The notes under the pieces: generated by a model
What the model was told of the DNA's origin: nothing
Seen by the model: the letters and a program-made list of their open reading frames with translations, nothing else
Databases searched by the model: none
Source of the DNA: Hymenobacter mucosus
GTDB lineage: Bacteria > Bacteroidota > Bacteroidia > Cytophagales > Hymenobacteraceae
Direction of reading: 5' to 3'
DNA: 64,000 bases
Assembly (NCBI RefSeq): GCF_900188255.1
Contig: NZ_FZNS01000003.1
Coordinates: 372,001-436,000 of the forward strand
In this document: piece after piece, positions 1-8,418 of the stretch
Layout: the number at the start of each line of letters is the position of its first letter
How positions within the stretch are numbered: the stretch's first letter is position 1
Translations under genes and position numbers: made by a program

Positions 1-34
1 GTAGAGATGCTTCGACTTCGCTCAGCATGACGTT
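1..34. repeat. Partial copy of dispersed inverted repeat, family A
   Basis: The segment reads as the right arm of a palindromic repeat (core CTTCGCTCAGCATGACG). Its reverse complement, GTCATGCTGAGCGAAG, resembles the arms of the fuller copies at 14151-14251 and 38981-39088 (CATCCTGAGCAG...GAAG). The left arm would lie outside the window. It sits just downstream of the carB stop, so it may also serve as a transcription end for the car genes. Confidence 0.6.
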
Positions 35-64
35 CTTTTCAGTAATGTAGGCCTAGTTTCGACG

Positions 65-3000
65 TTACATCGCCTTATACTCGTTCCAGCTCTTGATCTT
101 CAGGTCCTTCATTTCAAGCTTACAGAAGGCTTGAATGAAGGCTTTGGCTAGGCGGGCGTTGGTGAGCAGCGGGATGCCGAAGTCGATGGCCGTGCGACGG
201 ATCTTGTAGTCGTTGTCCAGCTCACCCTTCGACAGGTTCTTGGGGATGTTGATGACCAAGTCGATTTTCTTCTCCTTCAGGTAGGTCAGCACGTTGGGCT
301 CCTGGTAGTCATCGGGCCAGAAGAGCAGGCTGCTCGGGATGCCGTTTTCGGCGAAGAAGCGGTGCGTGCCCTGGGTGGCGTAAATCTGGTAACCCTTTTT
401 CACGAGCAGTTCCGTGGCCGCCAGCAAGGCCACCTTCGACTTGATGGGCCCGCCGGAAATCAGCACTGACTTCTGCGGAATCTTATAGCCCACGCTCAAC
501 ATTGACTTCAGCAGCGCTTCCTCGGCCGTGTCGCCCAGGCAGCCTACCTCGCCGGTGCTTACCATGTCCACGCGCAGCACTGGGTCGGCGCCGGGTAGGC
601 GGGTGAACGAGAACTGCGGGGCCTTCACGCCCACGAAGGGCAGGTCGTACACCCGCTCGCTTTCATCGCGTGCCACCTTCTTGCCTAGCAGCACCTGCGT
701 GGCCTTCTTGATCAGGTTGTTACCCGATACTTTCGACACGAAGGGGTAGCTGCGCGAGGCGCGGATGTTGCACTCAATCACCCGGATTTCGCCGTTTTTA
801 TCCAGGAACTGGATGTTGAACGGCCCGCTGATTTCGTAGCGCTTGGCAATCTTCTCGGCAATGGTTTTGAGCTTTCGGATCGTGCGCACGTACACCTTCT
901 GAGGCGGGTAGTACATGGTGGCGTCGCCAGAGTGGACGCCGGCAAACTCCACGTGCTCGGAAATGGCATAGCTCACAATTTCGCCCTTGTCGGCCACCGC
1001 ATCCAGCTCAATTTCCTTGGCATCCTGCATAAACTCCGATACTACTACCGGGTACTCAGCGCTTACTTCAGCAGCGGCTTTCAGGAAGGCCTCCATCTCG
1101 AAGGCGTTGGACACCACGTTCATAGAAGCCCCCGAGAGCACGTAACTAGGCCGGATCAGCACGGGGTAGCCTACCTCGCCTACGAATTCAAACATGGCGT
1201 CCAGGGAAGTCAGCTCCTTCCAGCGGGGCTGGGCAATGCCCAGCTCGTCCATGATGCTCGAGAACTTGTGGCGGTTTTCAGCCTCGTCGATGCGAGCCGG
1301 AGCAGTGCCCAGGATGGGTGCATTAGCATCGGCCAAACGGGTTGCTAAGTTGTTCGGAATCTGGCCACCGGTGGAGAGGATCACGCCCTCTGGCTGCTCG
1401 AACTCCAGAATGTCCATCACCCGCTCGAAGCTCAACTCCTCGAAGTACAGCCGGTCCGAAACGTCGTAGTCGGTAGAAACAGTTTCGGGGTTGTAGTTGA
1501 TGATGATGGTTTTGTAACCCTCTTCGGCGGCCGTCTGCACGGCATTTACGCCGCACCAGTCGAATTCTACGGAAGAGCCAATGCGGTACACGCCCGAGCC
1601 CAGCACTGCAATAGACTTGCTGGTTTCCGGCTGCAGGTCGTTTTCAGTGCCGTGGTAGGTGCTGTAGAGGTAGTTGGTTTTGGCTGGGAACTCGGCCGCC
1701 AGCGTGTCAATCTGCTTGATAACCGGCAGCACGCCCAGGGCCTTGCGGCGGGCCCGCACCAGCAGCTCATCGGCTTTCACGTCGCCTTGGCCTAGCAGCT
1801 TCACCGCAATTTGCTGGTCCGAGAAACCGGCTTTCTTCACCTCGCGCAGTAGGCCAGTCTCCAGGGCGTCTAGGCCACTGCCGCGCTGGGCAGCTAGCTG
1901 GTTGCTCAGCTCAAAGATGGTGTACAGGCGCTGCAGGAACCAGTGGTCAATCTTGGTCAGATCGTGGACCTGCTCCAGGGTGTAGCCGGCCTCAAACGCC
2001 AAGTTGATGGCGAAGATGCGCTCCTCGTTTGGCTCACTCAGCAGCTTGTCGATGGTGGCGTTGTCCACCTGCTCAGGCTTGTTGGCCACGAAGCCGCGCT
2101 TGCCGGTGTCCAGCATGCGCAGGCCCTTCTGAATGGCTTCCTCGAAGGATTTGCCGATGGCCATTACCTCGCCCACGCTCTTCATGGCCGAGCCAATCTG
2201 CCGGTTCACGCCCTCAAACTTGCCCAGGTCCCAGCGCGGCAGCTTCACCACCACGTAGTCAAGCGCCGGCTCGAAGAAGGCGGAAGTCGTCTGCGTCACG
2301 CTGTTCTTCAGCTCCGACAGCGAGTAGCCCAGGCTCAGCTTGGCGGCCACAAAGGCCAGCGGATAGCCCGTAGCCTTAGAAGCCAGCGCCGAGGAGCGCG
2401 ACAGACGGGCATTCACCTCAATCACGCGGTAATCCTCCGAAACAGGGTCGAGGGCGTACTGAATGTTGCACTCGCCCACAATGCCGAGGTGGCGAATGGT
2501 CTTGATGCCGATGCTGCGCAGCTTGTGGTACTCGCGGTTGCTCAGGGTCTGCGAAGGCGCCACCACGATGCTCTCCCCGGTATGAATACCGATGGGGTCG
2601 AAGTTCTCCATGTTGCAGACCGTGATGCAGTTGTCATATTGGTCGCGCACTACTTCGTACTCCACTTCTTTCCAGCCTTTCAACGACTCTTCTACCAGAA
2701 TCTGGTCCGAAGTAGTGAAGGACTTTTGGACTAGGGCCCGCAGCTCGTCCATGTTATTGGCGAAACCGCTGCCTAGGCCACCCAGCGCAAACGCCGCCCG
2801 CACAATGATGGGGAACCCGATTTTCTCGGCCGCGGCCACCGCGTCTTCCATAGTCGTCACGGCCACGCTGCGGGCCGAGAGTACGCCAATCTGGTCGAGC
2901 TTCTCCTTGAAAATGTCCCGGTCCTCAGTGTCGATGATGCTTTGCACGGGCGTGCCCAGCACCTTCACGTTGTACTTCTCAAACACCCCGGCGCGGAACA

Positions 3001-3295
3001 AAGCCACGGCGCAGTTCAGGGCCGTTTGGCCGCCAAAGGCCACCAGAATGCCATCGGGCTGCTCCTTCTTGATGACCTCCTCCACGAAGTAGGGCGTCAC
3101 GGGCAGGAAGTACACGTCGTCGGCAATGTTATCCGACGTTTGCACGGTGGCGATGTTGGGATTGATGAGGATGGTGCGGATGCCTTCCTCTTTCAGCGCC
3201 TTAAGGGCCTGGGAGCCGGAGTAGTCGAACTCACCGGCTTCACCGATTTTCAGCGCGCCGGAACCGAGGATGAGAACTTTCTGTGGTTTTTCCAT
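65..3295 (-). CDS. carB: Carbamoyl-phosphate synthase large subunit
   Basis: Makes carbamoyl phosphate from ammonia (delivered by CarA), bicarbonate and two ATP, feeding arginine and pyrimidine synthesis in the cytoplasm. The 1076-residue length is normal. Two homologous ATP-grasp halves are visible, about 1-400 (glycine-rich loop ALGGLGSGFANN) and about 555-935 (SYVLSGASMNVV), followed by a C-terminal MGS-like allosteric domain from about 940. ATG start at 3295. It is the last of the minus-strand car/arg genes and is separated from carA (4691-5776) by three unrelated small genes, which is unusual because carAB are normally adjacent. Confidence 0.98.
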   Translation of the reverse strand: MEKPQKVLILGSGALKIGEAGEFDYSGSQALKALKEEGIRTILINPNIATVQTSDNIADDVYFLPVTPYFVEEVIKKEQPDGILVAFGGQTALNCAVALFRAGVFEKYNVKVLGTPVQSIIDTEDRDIFKEKLDQIGVLSARSVAVTTMEDAVAAAEKIGFPIIVRAAFALGGLGSGFANNMDELRALVQKSFTTSDQILVEESLKGWKEVEYEVVRDQYDNCITVCNMENFDPIGIHTGESIVVAPSQTLSNREYHKLRSIGIKTIRHLGIVGECNIQYALDPVSEDYRVIEVNARLSRSSALASKATGYPLAFVAAKLSLGYSLSELKNSVTQTTSAFFEPALDYVVVKLPRWDLGKFEGVNRQIGSAMKSVGEVMAIGKSFEEAIQKGLRMLDTGKRGFVANKPEQVDNATIDKLLSEPNEERIFAINLAFEAGYTLEQVHDLTKIDHWFLQRLYTIFELSNQLAAQRGSGLDALETGLLREVKKAGFSDQQIAVKLLGQGDVKADELLVRARRKALGVLPVIKQIDTLAAEFPAKTNYLYSTYHGTENDLQPETSKSIAVLGSGVYRIGSSVEFDWCGVNAVQTAAEEGYKTIIINYNPETVSTDYDVSDRLYFEELSFERVMDILEFEQPEGVILSTGGQIPNNLATRLADANAPILGTAPARIDEAENRHKFSSIMDELGIAQPRWKELTSLDAMFEFVGEVGYPVLIRPSYVLSGASMNVVSNAFEMEAFLKAAAEVSAEYPVVVSEFMQDAKEIELDAVADKGEIVSYAISEHVEFAGVHSGDATMYYPPQKVYVRTIRKLKTIAEKIAKRYEISGPFNIQFLDKNGEIRVIECNIRASRSYPFVSKVSGNNLIKKATQVLLGKKVARDESERVYDLPFVGVKAPQFSFTRLPGADPVLRVDMVSTGEVGCLGDTAEEALLKSMLSVGYKIPQKSVLISGGPIKSKVALLAATELLVKKGYQIYATQGTHRFFAENGIPSSLLFWPDDYQEPNVLTYLKEKKIDLVINIPKNLSKGELDNDYKIRRTAIDFGIPLLTNARLAKAFIQAFCKLEMKDLKIKSWNEYKAM

Positions 3296-3392
3296 TCTGA
3301 GGGTTAGGGTAACAGGCCGCTGGTGCGGTCATGTTAAAAGGCAGTCGTGCTAGGCCGGCTACCGCCGGTAGTTTATGTGGGCAGAGAAGGTG

Positions 3393-3761
3393 TTACTTAG
3401 AAAAGAGGGTGTCGCTCTTCACGATTTCCCAGTTGCCGGATGCCCGTTTGGTCATCCAGAGTTTAATGGTGGCATTGGCCCGCTCACCATCCAATAAAAA
3501 GCGGAAGACAAGCGAGTCTTTTTTAGCACTCAGGTTTTCCACCTTGAAGTTCTTAGAGTGTATTCTTCCTATTCTGTTGGTTATTCTAGAAGAAACTCTA
3601 GCCGAACTCATAGCCTGAGCAATCAGATCGGCCGGTTCTCCCAGTACTGCTTTCATGAGCGTCCGCTGGCCTAGGTTCCTGACGAAGTAAAACCCCGCGA
3701 AAGCCAGCGCGCCCAGCAGCACATACCCCCAGTTCGGAAAGCCTTTACTTTTAGATGGCAT
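3393..3761 (-). CDS. Small membrane-anchored protein, tandem paralog A
   Basis: A 122-residue protein with one N-terminal membrane segment (about residues 11-27) and a soluble domain. It is clearly paralogous to the next gene upstream (3776-4150). Both share a KxDSLxFRxxLxGE(K/R)A(T/N)ATI stretch and end in a W(Q/E)(M/I)VKSDTxFS tail. The architecture of one TM segment plus a small beta-rich domain with a Gly-Glu-Lys-Ala turn is reminiscent of Coa1/TIM21-like proteins in Bacteroidota, but I cannot confirm that. It lies 97 bp before the carB start and 14 bp after the upstream paralog, so both probably belong to one transcript. Confidence 0.75.
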   Translation of the reverse strand: MPSKSKGFPNWGYVLLGALAFAGFYFVRNLGQRTLMKAVLGEPADLIAQAMSSARVSSRITNRIGRIHSKNFKVENLSAKKDSLVFRFLLDGERANATIKLWMTKRASGNWEIVKSDTLFSK

Positions 3762-3775
3762 GGGAGCTGGGCGGT

Positions 3776-4150
3776 TTACTCAGAGAAAGTGGTGTCGCTC
3801 TTAACCATCTGCCATTTGCCATCAGGCTGTTTCATGACTTTGGTCCGGATTGTGGCGGTGGCTTTCTCGCCTTTCAGCACGAGCCGGAAGGAGAGAGAAT
3901 CCTGCTTCGGACCGGGCTTTCCGGCGTCAAACTTCCTCGAAACAATCTTCCCGGTACGGCTTAGAATGCGAGGTGAGACATTGCCCTTATCCAGCATCGA
4001 AAGAAAGATGTCCTGCTTGCCCACGGCAAGTTTGACGACGTCTTTCATCTTGACGCTTTTGATGAGGTAGAACACCGCAAACGCCACAATTCCCAGCGCT
4101 ACGTACACCCAGTTCCGCGTGCTTCCGCTCTTTTCTTGCATAGGGCTCAT
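3776..4150 (-). CDS. Small membrane-anchored protein, tandem paralog B
   Basis: A 124-residue protein with an N-terminal TM segment (about 14-30) and a soluble C-terminal domain, duplicated as the gene at 3393-3761. An ATG three codons further in (4141) is an alternative start. Function is unknown. The conserved tail WQMVKSDTTFS and the KQDSLSFRLVLKGEKATATI core are what tie the pair together. It sits between carA with its lipoprotein and carB, with no evident link to carbamoyl phosphate synthesis. Confidence 0.75.
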   Translation of the reverse strand: MSPMQEKSGSTRNWVYVALGIVAFAVFYLIKSVKMKDVVKLAVGKQDIFLSMLDKGNVSPRILSRTGKIVSRKFDAGKPGPKQDSLSFRLVLKGEKATATIRTKVMKQPDGKWQMVKSDTTFSE

Positions 4151-4250
4151 GCATTAAAAATGACCGGGTTGAAGATAAGGAACGTGATGCTGGGCTTATT
4201 GAACCGAAGGTCGCCGTAGGGAAGCATCTTTAGTTAACGAAGTGGACTAG

Positions 4251-4298
4251 GACATCCTAACGAAGTCGTAAAGGGTCTTTCGACGAGCTCAGCACGGC
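4251..4298. repeat. Degenerate copy of dispersed repeat family A
   Basis: Left half CATCCTAACGAAGTCG and right half CTTTCGACGAGCTCAGCACG match, in inverted orientation, the arms of the repeat at 14151-14251 with several changes. It lies in the gap between the lipoprotein stop (4311) and the small membrane gene start (4150). It could act as a hairpin or RNA end. Confidence 0.5.
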
Positions 4299-4310
4299 AG
4301 ATAAGTGCTT

Positions 4311-4688
4311 TTACCATTTCGATATCTTGTAGGAGGTTACTACTGAATCTGGTCCCAACGTCAGGTCAAGTGTTTTGCCATGTACTGGGTCGATATCTGA
4401 TTCGAAATCTTCAACGATTAGGTAGCGCAGAGTGCCGTCGGGCTCACCATAGTTTGATGGCTCACCGAGCGAATCAAGAAGCTGCGTGTAGGTGAGGCCC
4501 TTTAGTTGATGATGCTTCACTAAATCATCGACCATTTGCTCACGGTACGGGAAACTCCCTATGTCACCTGTAGCGGACCACTGATGCCTGTCAAATTTCG
4601 TTTCCTGCTTACTACACCCATTAACTATGCTCCAAAGAGAAAAGAGCAGCATGAATGATAGTAAGAAGCGAAACATACGGGAACTCAT
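4311..4688 (-). CDS. Small lipoprotein, BamE/SmpA-like fold possible
   Basis: A 125-residue protein with a lipoprotein signal (hydrophobic stretch ending in IVNGC, Cys at about residue 25). The mature part carries LKGLTYTQLLDSLGEP followed by a strand-rich LRYLIVED...LDLTLG segment, the helix-then-GxP pattern seen in BamE/SmpA-type small lipoproteins. Specific function is unknown. It starts 2 bp after the carA stop codon, so it is translationally close to carA and very probably cotranscribed. Confidence 0.75.
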   Translation of the reverse strand: MSSRMFRFLLSFMLLFSLWSIVNGCSKQETKFDRHQWSATGDIGSFPYREQMVDDLVKHHQLKGLTYTQLLDSLGEPSNYGEPDGTLRYLIVEDFESDIDPVHGKTLDLTLGPDSVVTSYKISKW

Positions 4689-4690
4689 GG

Positions 4691-5776
4691 TTATTTAGCG
4701 GCTTTGTGTTCCGCTACAGCTTTCAGGAAGTCATCGAACAGGTATTCTGTATCCTCGGGGCCGCCGGCGGCTTCGGGGTGGAACTGGGTAGAGAAGAACG
4801 GCTTGATCTTGTGCTTGATGCCTTCGCAGGTGCCGTCGTTCAGGTTCTCGAACAACATTTCCCACTCGGCGGGCAGCGTGTTGGTGTCTACCGCGAAGCC
4901 GTGGTTCTGGCTGGTGATGTAGCTGCGCTTGGTGCCTGAGAGTAGTACCGGCTGGTTGTGGCTGCGGTGGCCGTACTTCAGTTTAAAGGTGTCGCCGCCC
5001 GCGGCCAAGCCCATGAGCTGGGAGCCCAAGCAGATGCCGAAGATGGGCTTGTCCTGGCCTAGCGCGGTTTGCAGGTGCTCGATGGTAGGCGTGCACATCT
5101 TAGGGTCGCCGGGGCCGTTGCTGAGGAACAGGCCGTCGTAGTCGAGCTTGGTGAAGTCATAGTCCCAGGGCACCCGAATCAGCTCCACGTCACGCTGCAG
5201 GAAGCAGCGGATGATGTTGGTTTTGGTGCCGCAGTCAACGAGCACGATTTTGTGCTGGCCGTTGCCGTAGTGCTTTACCTCGGTGGGGCTCACCTGGGCT
5301 ACTAAGTTGTCTTGGTTGGGGTCGTGCAGCTCTACGTCTTCCTCGGCTACAATCTTACCTAGCATGGCACCCTTTTCCCGCAGGATTTTGGTGAGCATGC
5401 GCGTGTCCACGCCAAAGATGCCGGGGATGTTGTACTCCTTGAGCCAGTCGCCGAGGCTCTTGGCTGCGTTCCAGTGGCTATGCTCCTCAGAGTAGTAGTT
5501 CACCACCAAGCCGGCAATGTGAATCTTGTCCGACTCGAAAATCTTCGAAATCGACTCGTACAATTCCTCGCCGGGTACGCCATAGTTGCCTACCATGGGG
5601 TAGGTCAGCACCAGGATCTGGCCGGCGAAGGAGGGGTCCGTCAGGTTTTCGGGGTAGCCGGTCATGGCCGTGCTGAACACCACCTCGCCCGCGGCGGAGG
5701 TGAAGGCGCCGAAAGATTGGCCTTGAATTTCAGTGCCGTCTTCCAGGACGAGTTTTACCGATTTAGCGTTTTCCAC
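4691..5776 (-). CDS. carA: Carbamoyl-phosphate synthase small subunit (glutamine amidotransferase)
   Basis: Hydrolyses glutamine and channels ammonia to CarB. The 361 residues show an N-terminal CPSase small-chain domain (about 1-150) and a class I glutamine amidotransferase domain with the nucleophile motif FGICLGSQLMG and the catalytic HPE in FSTQFHPEAAGGP. The start is a GTG at 5776, since no in-frame ATG precedes it and MENAKSVKLVLEDG is the expected family N-terminus. Immediately upstream are two copies of ATAACAGAGT about 26 bp apart. carA is followed directly by the lipoprotein gene rather than by carB. Confidence 0.97.
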   Translation of the reverse strand: MENAKSVKLVLEDGTEIQGQSFGAFTSAAGEVVFSTAMTGYPENLTDPSFAGQILVLTYPMVGNYGVPGEELYESISKIFESDKIHIAGLVVNYYSEEHSHWNAAKSLGDWLKEYNIPGIFGVDTRMLTKILREKGAMLGKIVAEEDVELHDPNQDNLVAQVSPTEVKHYGNGQHKIVLVDCGTKTNIIRCFLQRDVELIRVPWDYDFTKLDYDGLFLSNGPGDPKMCTPTIEHLQTALGQDKPIFGICLGSQLMGLAAGGDTFKLKYGHRSHNQPVLLSGTKRSYITSQNHGFAVDTNTLPAEWEMLFENLNDGTCEGIKHKIKPFFSTQFHPEAAGGPEDTEYLFDDFLKAVAEHKAAK

Positions 5777-6298
5777 TCTGTTATGCGAAAAAAGGTTTAC
5801 TCTGTTATTGAATTTCTGCGGTAATCAGGTCCGTGGTTTTCCATAGCGTGAGTTGGGGCAGTAGAGGTTCCCATCAACGCTACTCGGAAACCGACTTGAG
5901 GAGGGGGAATGCAATGGTTCGGCCTCCCTAATGCCGGGCGCTTAGCGGATGCGCTACGTGGCTTCAGCCCGCTTTCGAAACCGGCCGGATATAATTTCGG
6001 CTGGAACAGAACCAAAATCAGAGGTCTATTCCAGCCGAACGAGGACTTAAGCCAAACGGGAGCGAAAGAAGGTATGTCAATCGGTCCCGCACCCTGCCGC
6101 TCCCAGATGTCAGGCATCGGGAAGTCGGGCGGGCACGATTGCTGAAAGGAAATGTGGGAGGCCGTTCTTTCATGGAAAGAACCAGCCGGTTGCTGCGCAA
6201 TAGTCACCAATGGCAGCGTGCAGCTTATCAGAAGGGGAGCTTGGCTCGGGAACCTCATCGTGCTACTCATTGGGGCTGCAAGTTAGACCACAAGTCGC
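5777..6298. other. 522-bp gap between argD and carA with strong hairpins; possible carA leader
   Basis: No recognised gene. It contains two clear inverted repeats: a 9-bp arm pair CGGCTGGAA/TTCCAGCCG at 5998-6006 and 6029-6037, and an 8-bp arm pair GTTCTTTC/GAAAGAAC with a 3-nt loop at 6164-6182. A minus-strand open frame of 157 codons (5797-6270) runs through it, but its composition resembles no family and it looks like chance. The region may hold a structured carA 5' leader or a dispersed element. Confidence 0.4.
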
Positions 6299-7438
6299 TT
6301 ACTTTTTTACCTCAACAGGAATAATTGCATACAATGCCTGCAAAAACCGGTCGACTTCCTCTCGCGTGATGTTCAGAGGCGGGAGCAGGCGGAGTACGGT
6401 AGGGTCGGAGGCATTACCCACGAAGATGTGGAAGTCCGAAAGCAGCTTGTCGCGCACGTCCTTGATGGGGAAATCGTACTTGATGCCTACCATCAGACCG
6501 CGGCCGCGGATTTCTTCGGCGCCAGCATTAGCTTCCAGCTCGGAGCGGAGGTAGTGGCCTAGCTCGGCGGCGTGGTTCAGCAAGTCTTCCTGCTCAATAA
6601 CTTCCAGCACAGCCAACGCAGCGGCACAGGCCAGGTGGTTGCCCCCGAAGGTAGTGCCCAACAGACCATAGGATGCCTTCAATTCCGGCGCAATCAGGAT
6701 GCCTCCGATGGGGAAGCCGTTGCCCATACCTTTTGCTACCGAAATAACATCGGGGCGGATGCCGGTGTGCTGGTGGGCGAAGAACTTACCGCTGCGGCCG
6801 TAGCCACTCTGGACCTCGTCGGCAATCAGCAGGGCGCCGTATTGCTTGCACAGCGCGGCTAGGCCAGTCAGGAACTCGTCGGAGGGCATAATGATGCCGC
6901 CCACGCCCTGAATCGGCTCGATGATGGCCGCGCAGACGTCGCCGCCTTGCAGCACCTGCTCTACCGCAGCCAAGTCATACTCCACAAAGGAAATGGCGTG
7001 GTCGGCGTTGAAGGGCGCTACAATTTTCGGGTTATCGGTGGCGGCTACCGCCCCGGATGTACGGCCGTGGAAGGCACCTTTAAAGGCGAGTACGCGCTTT
7101 TTACCAGTATGGAAAGACGCCAGCTTCAGCGCATTCTCGTTGGCCTCGGCGCCAGAATTGCACAAGAACAGTGAGAAGTCCTCGTACCCCGACACCTGGC
7201 CTAGCTTTTGAGCCAGCTGCGCCTGAATTGGAATCTGCACCGAGTTGGAGTAGAAGCCGATGTTCTGCAGTTGCTCGGTAAGGCGCTGCACGTAGTGCGG
7301 GTGGCTGTGGCCGATGGAAATAACGGCATGTCCGCCGTAGAAATCCAGGTACTCCTGGCCTTTATCGTCCCAAAGTTTCGCTCCCAGCGCCTTTACCGGC
7401 GTGATGTTGACGAGCGGATATACGTTGAAAAGCTCCAT
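6299..7438 (-). CDS. argD: Acetylornithine (acylornithine) aminotransferase
   Basis: PLP-dependent class III transaminase of arginine synthesis that converts N-acylglutamate semialdehyde to N-acylornithine using glutamate. 379 residues. The PLP-lysine motif is DVISVAKGMGNGFPIGG and the cofactor Asp is in LLIADEVQSGYGRSG. I chose the ATG at 7438 (MELFNVYPLVNI) because it overlaps the argC stop as TAATG and matches the family N-terminus, while the longer upstream frame is argC shadow. Fourth gene of the minus-strand arg operon. Confidence 0.96.
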   Translation of the reverse strand: MELFNVYPLVNITPVKALGAKLWDDKGQEYLDFYGGHAVISIGHSHPHYVQRLTEQLQNIGFYSNSVQIPIQAQLAQKLGQVSGYEDFSLFLCNSGAEANENALKLASFHTGKKRVLAFKGAFHGRTSGAVAATDNPKIVAPFNADHAISFVEYDLAAVEQVLQGGDVCAAIIEPIQGVGGIIMPSDEFLTGLAALCKQYGALLIADEVQSGYGRSGKFFAHQHTGIRPDVISVAKGMGNGFPIGGILIAPELKASYGLLGTTFGGNHLACAAALAVLEVIEQEDLLNHAAELGHYLRSELEANAGAEEIRGRGLMVGIKYDFPIKDVRDKLLSDFHIFVGNASDPTVLRLLPPLNITREEVDRFLQALYAIIPVEVKK

Positions 7439-8418
7439 TAGAAAAGCACCGATTTGAGGTGAAGTCCTGTCGTTTCGGGCAGGCCGAAGAGCAGGTTCAT
7501 GTTCTGGATAGCTTGGCCCGAAGCGCCTTTCACTAGGTTGTCGATAACCGAGGTGATGAGCAGCTGCTTGCCGAATTTCTGCACGTGCAGCAGGCACTTG
7601 TTGGTGTTAACTACCTGCTTTAAGTGAATCTCCTTGTCCGACACCGTGGTGAACGGCGCATCGGCGTAGAATTTCTCGTACAGCTCCCGTGCTTCTTCCT
7701 GGGTCAAGTCTGACGGCGTGTAGACGCTGGCGAAGATGCCCCGGGTGAAGTTGCCGCGGTACGGAATGAAGTGCATGGTGCTGTCCAACTGCGGCTGCAG
7801 CTGCGCCAAACTCTCCCCAATTTCGCCTAGGTGCTGGTGAGTGAAGGGCTTGTAGATGGACACGTTATTAGTGCGCCAAGAGAAGTGCACCGTCTCCGAC
7901 AAGCTCTGCCCTGCGCCCGTACTGCCCGTAATGGCCGATACGTGCACATCGTCCGTCAGCTTACCGGCCTGGGCCAGCGGCAGCAAGGCCAGCTGAATGG
8001 CCGTGGCAAAACAGCCAGGGTTAGCAATGCTCTGAGCCTGCTGGATTTGGCTCCGGTTCAGCTCCGGCAATCCGTACACAAACTCCCGGCCTTCAAACTC
8101 GGCGTCGGCTTCTAGGCGGAAGTCGTTGCTCAGGTCGATGATGTGGGTGGTTTCGGGTAGCTCGTGCTGAGTTAGCCACGCCTTGGAGTTGCCGTGGCCT
8201 AGGCACAGAAACACTACGTCTTCATCACCCGCCAACTCCGAGGCAAACACCAGATCCGTCTCGCCTACCAGGTCGTCGTGAACCTGATAGATGGGGTTGC
8301 CGGCGTTGGAGGAACTGACGATGGCACCCAGCTCTGCATACTCGTGGTGCAGCAAAATACGGACAAGCTCACCAGCCGTGTAGCCAGCGCCGCCTACGAT
8401 GCCAACCTTAATTTTCAT
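7438..8418 (-). CDS. argC: N-acetyl-gamma-glutamyl-phosphate reductase
   Basis: NADPH-dependent reduction of N-acylglutamyl phosphate to the semialdehyde. 326 residues. It has an N-terminal Rossmann motif VGIVGGAGYTAGEL, a catalytic cysteine in ANPGCFATAI and the substrate loop HFIPYRGNFTRG. The ATG at 8418 overlaps the argG stop by 11 nt (ATGAAAATTAA), which implies translational coupling. The 3' end overlaps argD by one base. Confidence 0.96.
   Translation of the reverse strand: MKIKVGIVGGAGYTAGELVRILLHHEYAELGAIVSSSNAGNPIYQVHDDLVGETDLVFASELAGDEDVVFLCLGHGNSKAWLTQHELPETTHIIDLSNDFRLEADAEFEGREFVYGLPELNRSQIQQAQSIANPGCFATAIQLALLPLAQAGKLTDDVHVSAITGSTGAGQSLSETVHFSWRTNNVSIYKPFTHQHLGEIGESLAQLQPQLDSTMHFIPYRGNFTRGIFASVYTPSDLTQEEARELYEKFYADAPFTTVSDKEIHLKQVVNTNKCLLHVQKFGKQLLITSVIDNLVKGASGQAIQNMNLLFGLPETTGLHLKSVLF

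Noticed and set aside
1943..2734. 263-codon plus-strand frame opposite carB
   Set aside because: Pure antisense shadow of a strongly coding GC-rich gene. Similar long shadows occur opposite most genes here.
5797..6270. 157-codon minus-strand open frame between argD and carA
   Set aside because: Low-complexity, Pro/Ser/Arg-rich product with no family pattern. The frame runs through palindromes whose two strands translate alike, which is typical of a structured or repetitive spacer.
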